64,000 nt of DNA. Origin: Astrocystis sublimbata (Eukaryota; Ascomycota; Sordariomycetes; Xylariales; Xylariaceae). The position numbers and the translations under genes are program-made. Below are positions 56,675 through 64,000 of this stretch, in pieces. The first letter of the stretch is position 1, and every line of letters starts with the position of its first letter. The stretch covers positions 744,001-808,000 of the forward strand of contig JAJNNY010000013.1 of the NCBI GenBank assembly GCA_022453515.1, read 5' to 3'. Below the pieces are notes generated by a model. The model saw nothing but the letters and a program-made list of their open reading frames with translations. It was not told the DNA's origin and searched no databases.

Positions 56675-58038
56675 GGTCAACATGGTCAAAAAACGAAGCA
56701 GAGTAACGACAGTGTACAAGAAACGAATGGAATAGAGAGAAAGCGAAACCGAAATGCAAGAAATCAACCTGCGACCAGCATGGAAAAGTAACAAAGACAA
56801 AAAGATGCCTACCAGAAAGGAAGAAGAGAGAGAGGAAGGAAAGGAAGCAGAATAGCACAAACAACGTGTGAGATGGGAGAGGCGTCTCAAACCAAGACAT
56901 CCATACCGCTATGCAATGCAAAGAGCATTTACCTGGGTCCTTATTATACATGCACTAAGGCATCTCGGGCATGTAAGTATGGCACTACTCGTGCAAAATA
57001 CGCGAATAGCTACGGCGACGGCTACTACATACCTAGCTCGTACGTGCCTAGCCGAACGAACCAGTCGTCTGTCGCCAGTGGCACATGGCTCGACTCACGA
57101 CGACAAAATAGCCCACGATACCACCCTCGACCGGGGGTTGCAGCGGGACCCCCGGTCGCGCATCGTCGAATGCACCCCGGCCAGGCGCCGAGTCCAGACT
57201 GCTGCAGGCCACCATTGGTTGACTAATGGCCCGAGGCACCAGCCCGATTGGGAGACTCAAAGACATTTCAAACCTGACATGTCTCAGATTGAGCCCGCAC
57301 ATGCCAGGTTGGGTTAACCGTCCGTCAAATCCTCGATTGTGCATTGCCTGTGGCGCATCGGACGGGAGCCATGGCTCACATGGGACGGAATCATGAATGA
57401 TGATGGCGTCGGCGTCGGCGTGGCGTGGCGCAACACGTCCCAAAGAACAGACGGATTTGCGCCGACGGGTAGATCGGGTAGATCCTGACAGCCAGTCATT
57501 CGTATCTTTAATTAAATACAGACCTAGCGCTATCAATCCGTGAGTTGCGATAGGGTCCATGTGACTAGGTAATCATCTTGTACGCATATTGTACTACATA
57601 CACGCTTTAATAACTAGTACTCTCATGCCCCCTTAGATGTCTGGCCAATGTGCGTCTCATTAGACTATAATCGTACAGACTGGAGGCACGACATAAGGTA
57701 TATGGACCTGGTTGTAGGTAGCTAATTACACAGCTTGTTGAAGAAACAGCTTCTCATCCACACCCTGATTCTATAATATGCCACCGTCTAATCAGTGACG
57801 CCAAAATGTTGGTAACCCAAAAATAGTAGATGCTGATGAACCATCACCGTGCCTTTGCCCCGGTGACCCAAAAATCCTGAAGGACCGCGGCCTCGCATCT
57901 CTCATCTCGCGTAGCCGGTGGAGGATCGGTTGACTTTTTATGGTAACACATACACACACAACCATTACGAATACATCACACAACACAACAGAACAGAACA
58001 TAAGAAGTGACACCGACACTGCACGCCGTGCCACCGCA
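56675..58038. other. Upstream region of GH5 and 3' flank of the Atg27/Mrl1-like gene
   Basis: The GH5 promoter should lie here. It includes two SYGGRG-type (CreA-like) sites within an 11-bp perfect inverted repeat at 57128-57158. Frames at 56868-57317 (plus) and 57048-57560 (minus) overlap and have no recognisable features, so no gene is called. Confidence 0.5.
57128..57158. promoter_or_regulatory. 11-bp perfect inverted repeat with 9-nt spacer, possible regulator site upstream of GH5
   Basis: CGACCGGGGGT at 57128-57138 and its exact reverse complement ACCCCCGGTCG at 57148-57158. Each arm contains a CCGGGG core fitting SYGGRG (CreA consensus), and the arms also form CGG/CCG half-sites like those bound by Zn2Cys6 dimers. 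It lies about 455-485 bp upstream of the GH5 start codon. Function is inferred from position and motif. Confidence 0.55.
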
Positions 58039-59233
58039 TCAATCCTCCCATTCCTCGTCGTACTGATCGATCAGGCGATTTTCGTCGTCTCGGCTGTTCC
58101 TCCCTCCCCTGCCGTGGGGAGATCCGGAAATGTAGTGGTAGCCCCTGCGGCTCGGGAACAGCCGCGCACAGGACGACGTAGCAATGACGAACATGTCCTG
58201 CAGAAACCGATTAAAAAACATGTTAATCAAACCGCGGGCTATGCGGAGGCAACAGGTCCTGTGAGACGCGAGGACGGCTTACGCAGATATAACTCCACAG
58301 GCTCGCCCACATCGAGTAGTTGGGCAGCTGTCTCCATCCCCGCGCGTTGCCGACGGTCCGGTTGTAGAAGACACCGCCCAGCAGGTACACCAGCAGCGCC
58401 ACGAACAGGATGATGGCGAAGACGGAGCCGGGCCCGACGCTGCCGGGCTTGTGGGGCTCGGCGCCCGCGCAGGCGTGCGGCGACTTGACCTTGAACACGT
58501 AGTTGCACTCTTCGGGGTCGGCGGCGATGAATGACACCTGCGCGGTCCCGCCGAGCGCGTCTCTGTCGCAGCCGAAGAATATCGTCGTCGACTTGCGGAG
58601 GACGTCGTCCTCCTCGGCATCATCGTCTTTGCCCTTGTCCCCGTCGTCCTCTCCATCTGGCTTCGACGATGGTGGCTCCTCTTCGTTTTCGTCTTCATTC
58701 TCGTAGTCCTTGTAGTTTGCGCCGGAGTGGACGGCGCTTCTCTCGCTCAAGCTGCGTGATTTCGACCTCTTCTTCCCGCAAGGAGAGCCTCCGGTGTATT
58801 GTAGGACCAGCTCCTTTCCCCGCGTGACTAGACCTCCGGACTGGAAGCCCAGACTGTAGTACTCTCCCTCGGAGACATAGTACGCGCTGATGTTCTGCCA
58901 CTTGCTCTCTTCTATCCCCTTCACGTCCTCGATGGGTTCGACAACGGCGTTGCAGATGTTCAAGGTAAAGTTGGAGCCGTAGTCCCAGCCCCTAGCTTTG
59001 TAGTCGGTCAGGGGCGCACCACGACTGTGAGACGGCCGTCCTCCGTCTGGCTTAGGTTTTATGGCGACGTCGGCCCGCAGGTCGAAGAAGGCGCCCGAGG
59101 TCGAGGACGCGGTGCAGGCGGTTGTGGTGGAGGTGGTCTCGGCGTCGGATGCGGCGGCAGCGGTGGATGCGAGGGCAAGCAGAGATATTATGGCGGGATA
59201 CGCCGACGGCGATATCATAGTGGTGAAGCGCAT
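58039..59233 (-). CDS. Atg27 / mannose-6-phosphate-receptor-like (Mrl1) sorting receptor (2 exons)
   Basis: Minus-strand exons 59233-58283 and 58197-58039 join in phase to 369 residues. Type I membrane topology: signal peptide (ISLLALASTAAAA), a luminal Cys-containing domain of the Man6P-receptor-homology type (TLNICNAVVEP, LQYTGGSPCG, FFGCDRD, CNYVFKVKSPHAC), one transmembrane span (AIILFVALLVYLLGGVF) and a ~75-residue cytosolic tail. After the span the NRTVGNARGWRQLPNYSMW stretch is typical of fungal Atg27/Mrl1 proteins. These cycle between Golgi, endosome and vacuole; Atg27 helps Atg9 traffic in autophagy. A strongly acidic insert (about 45 residues of E/D/K) interrupts the luminal domain. 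The start at 59233 rather than 59266 is chosen to begin near the signal peptide. Whether it is Atg27 or Mrl1 is not settled here. Confidence 0.85.
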
Positions 59234-60929
59234 GTTGGCAGCTCTCGGCTTTTGGAACCCGATCAACTCGATGGCAGCTCAATGCGAATGCGCCGGTTGA
59301 CGTAACCAGTCCTGGCAGCAGCGAGAGCAGTGGCCAGCCGAAAAGAAAGGAATATGAATTGACCGAGGCGACCAGGCACAGAACAGAAGGTATGACGTCG
59401 ATGCTTCGTTCAGACAACGAAGCTGGGATAGTTAGTTCATGGACTCGTTAACGAAGTATGCAACACGACGGGGCAAGGCGAGCAACAGGCCAGGTCGGTT
59501 CGGTTTCACGATGGAGTGAGACAGGCGAGACAGGTACGTGTTTAGTGCACGCAGCGCGCTATGCCATTATTGTACCTGCCTAGGCCCCGATGGGACCTGC
59601 CCCTGGGAGGGAGAGCACTACATCATCATACCGTAGCACTTTCCCGAGCGGGTCCTTTTTTTCAGATCCCCGTTTAACAGCTAGCGGCCGTTGATTGATA
59701 TCCATATTATGCAATATCTGGAAATCAGTCATTTGTGTACCTGGTAGAAGCATGCAGGGACCTCAACCTCGGACGGGATCTGAACTCCAGCCCTCGATAC
59801 CTGGTATTTGGACATTGTTGCAATGCAGCTCGATTGAAGCTGGATGCCTTTTAACTTTTAAGGTTTTCGGTTAACATGCAAAGACACTTTAGATGCAGCG
59901 ATCTCGGGTGTGACGGGACGTGCTAGTCTAGCAACTGCATCGCCGGCACTTGAAGATCGTCAGCCGGAAGAATAAGCGCAGCTTTTAAACGGCGATCTGC
60001 AACAATGCACCAACAGAATTAGCTACGCGCTTACCTGAAGCGAGTCTTTCAACTCACCAGCCAAGAGGGCATTGGACAATGAAGGTACCAATGGGCATGC
60101 CCTGCTACGTGATAGAGCTGCCATATACCACACGCCACATTCGAGAGCAGGTAGCAGGTACACGGACCATGACCATGACAACTTGCAAGCGGTGCAAAGC
60201 GCGCCTCGGCAAGGTTCTTGCTTGGTGGTGCTTGCGTACGTGAATAGCGAACAACGATCCAGCTGTATGAATTTACATAATGTAGAAAGCTTCGCTTTCC
60301 AATAAAATGCCACGAGGACCGAGAATCCCACCCTCGCAAATTTCAGGCATCGCGACGCCGCAGGTCTATGAGGTTGGTTGTGAGACGGCCCCGACTGTGC
60401 TACATGGTAACCACAAGCACCCTCCATGCTTCTGCACCCAGGGGCCAGTTCTACAGGAAGGCTGGGAATTAATTGGTCATAACAATGACCGGCACGAGAC
60501 CTACCATTTAATATTAAAGAGTCTCAGGTAAGACGGTGTAGTTATCTCAAAGTGCCCTTGGACATGCTGTATCCCTTCATGCTTTCATCCCTCGAGTAAC
60601 ACGACGCTGAATCGAAACACTCTGGACAAATCAATCTGTAAACAAACAAACACCCAGTAGCCATCCCTTAGACACAGGGGCCTCCAGGGCATACATAGCC
60701 TCAGTGTAGCTGCTACCATGCAATCAAGATGTAGGCTAGAAATGAAATATAAAAGAAGCTGGGTATCTCCCAACTGGTGAAGAAAGACCACGGCATTTCG
60801 ACACATTGCTCTTCCGCCTCTACTTAACTCCTGGCTACCTATCATCTAACTTGTTTCTTCACTTCGTCATATATTCCGACATCATCTAATCAAGTAACAA
60901 GCCAATCCAGAGCAATAGCTTCAACAACT
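59234..60929. other. Divergent intergenic region
   Basis: Promoters of the Atg27/Mrl1-like gene (-) and the unknown gene (+) are expected. No gene, tRNA or repeat was recognised; the frames at 60023-60427 (minus) and 60072-60531 (plus) overlap each other and lack features. Confidence 0.45.
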
Positions 60930-62284
60930 ATGTGCAAGGTACGCTACTCTGACTTCAGAGACTGCGCACACGGGAAGCCCCATGGCGCGTCCATGGAACG
61001 CGTTCCGTGCGCGGCATACCAACTCCCAGTTGAAGTGGAAGTGGAAGGAGGAGGGGAAGAGAAAGAGAAAGAGAGGGAATGGCACTGCAGCGCCGGCATA
61101 CAATACGTACTCGTCACCAAGTACGACACGTTCGGGGACGACTGCCCAGCTACGGATCCAGATCCAGACTGTGACCCCAACGAACCTTCCAACGCGGTAA
61201 CAGAGCCAGAAGCAGAGGAAGAAGAAGTAAAGTGGGAGGATGGCATGGAGCTATGCCCAGGCTGCCGACACCTCGCGAACAAAATCCTCGAGCTGCTCGG
61301 GGTTTGCACAAAGGAGGATCGGAGACAATTACGTGCAGCCGCCGCCCGCGGCCACAAATACTCTGTCTGTCCTCATCCTCTTCCTCGAGATTTATCTTCG
61401 CTTGTCCCCCACATTGTCGCAGAACAATCGAGTTACAACTTCAGATGGGGTCTTTGGAGGGTCCTCGGGTGGCGCTACATAAAATACCCGGAGCTGGGGC
61501 TGGTGAGCGACATATACTGGGTGCGGTGTGCAATGCGCGACGAGATGGCGTCTTGGTGGCAAAGGAACGAAGGCCCGCGACACACGCGACAGACCCTCGT
61601 GGAGACGTGGGTCGCTATTATCGAGACGCTCTTCGCGTGGCTGTGCCAGGTTCTCGAGAAGAGGGATGGGGAGGGTCGTCTGTGCTTCACTCCTTTTAAA
61701 GAGGAGATCGAGGGAAAGGCGGTGGAGGAAGCGAGGGAGTGGTGGTGGTCGAGGCTTGACAAGTTGACGGTCCTGAGAATCTTTACCCAGTGGGTGTGTA
61801 AGTTACCCTTTTCTTTCTTATTTAACTCTCTCCCTTAGATGACCATCCCACGTCATCTCTCGACGGATTACAGAGGACTAATACCAACTCTCTACCTCCC
61901 TTCACAGTATTCAACCTAGGAGATGGGAGCTTCGACGACTCCTCCGCTCAGGAATTCAAGATAGGTCTCGAAAAGGCCATCGAACCCTTGATCTACAAGC
62001 CGGATGATTATATCCCGGGATCAGACTGGGCGTGCGCGAACGAGGCTTTCTCCGTGCATTGGTCCGACTGGGTCGAATATCACAGAGCGAACAAGAGTAC
62101 CAACGGTGCAGGGGACTATGACTACCGGCCAGAAGTTGCCCGCTCCGGTAATATCCCCATGGATACAAAGGACAGAGAATCACAGCAAGCCCGCCTGAAC
62201 CATGGCTACCTGCTTCCCAAGGAGCGTCCCGGTACTAGTCAAGCATATGCTGCTGGATCATGGGTTTGGCGGGGAATGACGTGA
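60930..62284 (+). CDS. Unrecognised two-exon protein with clustered Cys/His
   Basis: Exon 1 60930-61797 ends in GTAAGT; exon 2 61908-62284 follows a textbook ACTAATA branch site and a TTCACAG acceptor. They join in phase to 414 residues. The N-terminus has a Cys/His pattern (MCKVRYSDFRDCAHG, later WHCSAG, DDCPATD, ELCPGC) that could bind zinc. An acidic/Lys low-complexity insert (EVEVEGGGEEKEKERE) follows, then a helical, Trp-rich middle (WGLWRVLGWRYIK, EMASWWQRNEG, AREWWWSRLDK) and an acidic C-terminal region. There is no signal peptide or transmembrane segment. I do not recognise the family. Good splice sites and continuous coding over the junction make a real gene likely. Proteins with a similar MC...CxH start are common among lineage-specific fungal families. 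Confidence 0.72.
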
Positions 62285-63280
62285 GCTTCTTTTCGATGAG
62301 TTGGTTTTGTGCGCGAGAGACTCAGTTGGTTGGCTTAAGTGGTATCTGATAGCAAAAAACGACGGATCAAGACAGCGCCTGGCCCGAGGAGATAGCGGTT
62401 CTTCTTCTAGTTCAACGTTCGGGAGACGTAGGGCGATACGGAGATCGCCCATGTTTATCAAGAGTCGAAAGATCGTGTGGTTGTCATGGGTTGACGACTA
62501 CCGTGAATCTGTAGTTATAAATGCACACACTAGGTACTATTAATTCAATCACACGTGGAAGTCAGTGTTGCCATCTGTTTATGTGCAATGCATTTTGGTT
62601 CATTATTCTCATCTGGTGGGATTGTCTAGGTACAATCCTGTCTGAATGATCATAGCAAGGATGAGCAATTCCCGAAAGCCATTTCCTTCTTATTACGGCT
62701 CACAAAACAACAGACGAACCGGCATTGCAAAGTTGATGAGAGCCAATGGAAAGTATTGCCAGACGATCACAAACGAGTCTGTTCCTGATGCAAACAGGCC
62801 TTGAAGCAACAACCCAAGTGCCGGGGACCGGCCCTCCCCAATACCGTGTCCAGACCCCCCCTCTGTAGTGATCTCCCAGATTGATTTGCAAATTGTGACG
62901 ATGTGCTTGGCTTCCGAGATCATTGTCATGATTAGTTGTCGTGTAGTAAATTCGAGTCTAGCGTTCCTTCGAATTCGATGGCTTCATTGAGTAACGATTC
63001 TTTCGTAAGTCGAACTAACGTCATCCACAAGTCAGTGTCGCACTTTTCTATAATTTCAAACCTTCTTCCTTTACTTACAAATATCTAACCAATCATAACA
63101 TGACACGTAAATCTAGTGAAGCCAATCTGTAGCTAGCGGTCCAAAGTAAATAACGCAACCCTTATCTTTTTTTTTCGAAAGCTTGCCAAGATCTTCCACG
63201 TTTGCGACCGTACCCTTAAGCAACGATTTAAAGGAAAGCAACCATAAGTAATAACGAACTAAACAAAACGAAATCTTATT
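62285..63280. other. Intergenic, leading into transposon-like DNA
   Basis: The 3' flank of the unknown gene is followed from about 63050 by AT-rich sequence. A TAGTGAAGCCAATCTG at about 63116 could be the terminal repeat (with TA target) of the element downstream, but its partner was not found. No gene is seen. Confidence 0.4.
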
Positions 63281-63715
63281 ATGTCTAAAGAGGATACTAT
63301 TACTAGACGCGTATTCGAGCTAGATTCGCGAGCGTTTCCGGTCCGGCTTTAATACGTTAAAGAAATAGCTAATATCCTCCGATACGTACGCGACGCGAAG
63401 CCCGTGGGCAAGAACTGGGCCTCGAACTTCGTATAACGATGACCTAACCTCCGGACGCGTTTAAATCGTTAAATCGATTACTAGCGAGCTTTTAATAAAG
63501 ATCCTACAAGTTATTACGTATGGTTTAAGCTTATAGCTGATATAATTACGAAATACGGTATCGCGGTCGAGGATATATATAACTTTAACGAGTTAGGGTT
63601 TCTAATAGGTATAATCATAACCGGAATAGTTATAATAAGCTTAGAAAGACGTGGAAGACCTAGGCAGGCCTAGCAAGGAGGCAGAGAATAGGTTACAGTG
63701 GTTCAATGTCACGAA
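63281..63715 (+). pseudogene. RIP-mutated pogo/Fot1-like DDE transposase fragment
   Basis: A single frame from ATG 63281 reads through about 145 codons with seven internal stops (TAA, TGA, TAG), all explainable by C-to-T changes at CA/TG sites. Recognisable blocks in order: VGKNWASNF, LRTRLNR, DPTSYYVWFKLI, ITKYGIAVEDIYNF, NELGF and ERRGRP, then VTVVQ. This is the order in Tc1/mariner-superfamily pogo/Fot1-like transposases (usually VGKNW, IYNFDETGF, RRGRP). The first catalytic Asp of the DETGF block is Asn here (codon 63587-63589). Flanks are AT-rich. The element is dead, and its 3' part is missing or replaced after about 63706. Confidence 0.8.
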
Positions 63716-64000
63716 CCAACAGGAAACGACCTGTCGGGAAGGCCTAGTAAGGGCAGACAGTTATGCCTAAGCGGATAGGCGCGGGGCTGGGAGGACAAGC
63801 CACGCAAAGCGCCAAGGAATAGGTCACGTAACAGGATCATTGGATCACGATAGTAAGCCAGTAAGCCTGGATTACCAGCTTATAATAGTAATCTAGTAAG
63901 CTAAAATAGCTTACTAGATTATATAAGTAAGCTAATAAGCAGAGATATTATATAAAAAAAGGAAATACTATATAGCTTTAATAATATTCCTATATATCTA
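63707..64000 (+). mobile_element. Possible LTR start inserted in the transposase relic (runs off the window)
   Basis: The transposase similarity stops at 63706, where TGTCACGAAC begins, a typical TG-start of fungal LTRs. The following ~290 bp has no coding content, shows AGTAAGC-type repeated words, a 15-bp inverted repeat and TATA-rich sequence, as LTR promoters do. The element's other end lies outside the window, so this remains a guess. Confidence 0.35.
63889..63921. repeat. Perfect 15-bp inverted repeat with 3-nt loop
   Basis: TAATCTAGTAAGCTA at 63889-63903 and its exact reverse complement at 63907-63921, separated by AAA. It lies among dispersed copies of GTAAGC (63855, 63861, 63927) in the transposon-like end of the window. 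Confidence 0.9.

Noticed and set aside
57048..57560. 170-residue minus frame and overlapping plus frame upstream of GH5
   Set aside because: Neither shows domains or codon bias, and they overlap each other in what should be promoter DNA.

Overview
The window looks like nuclear DNA of a filamentous ascomycete (Pezizomycotina, most likely a Sordariomycete; the species cannot be told from sequence alone). The reasons are short GT-AG introns of about 50-110 bp with CTAAC/CTGAC-like branch points, monocistronic genes about 3 kb apart on both strands, fungus-only families (DUF2434, DUF4045-gelsolin, HxxxDG acyltransferases, Ser/Thr-rich GPI-tailed wall proteins) and a transposon relic with RIP-type stop codons at the right end. 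Twenty protein-coding genes are supported, most of them rebuilt exon by exon with phases checked. No rRNA, tRNA or CRISPR array was found.

Layout. 0.7-7.3 kb: a seven-span DUF2434 membrane protein, a secreted chitin deacetylase, and convergent to it an Amidoligase_2-family protein. 10.5-19.1 kb: a Reb1/TTF1-like Myb protein, an MDR-type NAD(P)H oxidoreductase and an aminoglycoside-phosphotransferase-fold kinase. 20.7-24.4 kb: a DUF2235 serine hydrolase whose sixth exon has no good splice donor at the expected place, and the small GTPase ARL2 (Alp41). 25.2-32.5 kb: a patchy, accessory-looking stretch with a condensation-fold acyltransferase, an SDR, an F-box-like protein and a small multi-span membrane protein that appears only after splicing. 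34.0-39.1 kb: a 1557-residue DUF4045-gelsolin protein. 40.6-56.7 kb: three secreted proteins with GPI-type tails on the minus strand (a Tyr/Thr-rich wall protein, a mucin-like Cys-rich protein and a GH5 endoglucanase), with a PEX11-like peroxisomal gene and a mitochondrial SDR between them. 58.0-62.3 kb: an Atg27/Mrl1-like sorting receptor and an unrecognised two-exon gene. 63.3 kb to the end: a RIP-mutated pogo/Fot1-like transposase cut by a possible LTR.

Functional links. There is no operon-like logic and no convincing secondary-metabolite cluster. Cell-surface functions recur: chitin deacetylase, two mucin-like wall proteins, GPI-tailed GH5. So do membrane-trafficking or organelle functions: ARL2, PEX11, Atg27/Mrl1, gelsolin. 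The most unusual points are the amidoligase with an altered FRQ-H motif, the seven-span glycosylated DUF2434 topology, a six-tract G-quadruplex motif inside the chitin deacetylase intron, the Reb1 gene (98-residue internal duplication, myristoylation-like N-terminus, two-codon uORF), the DUF2235 splice-site problem, and an 11-bp inverted repeat upstream of GH5.
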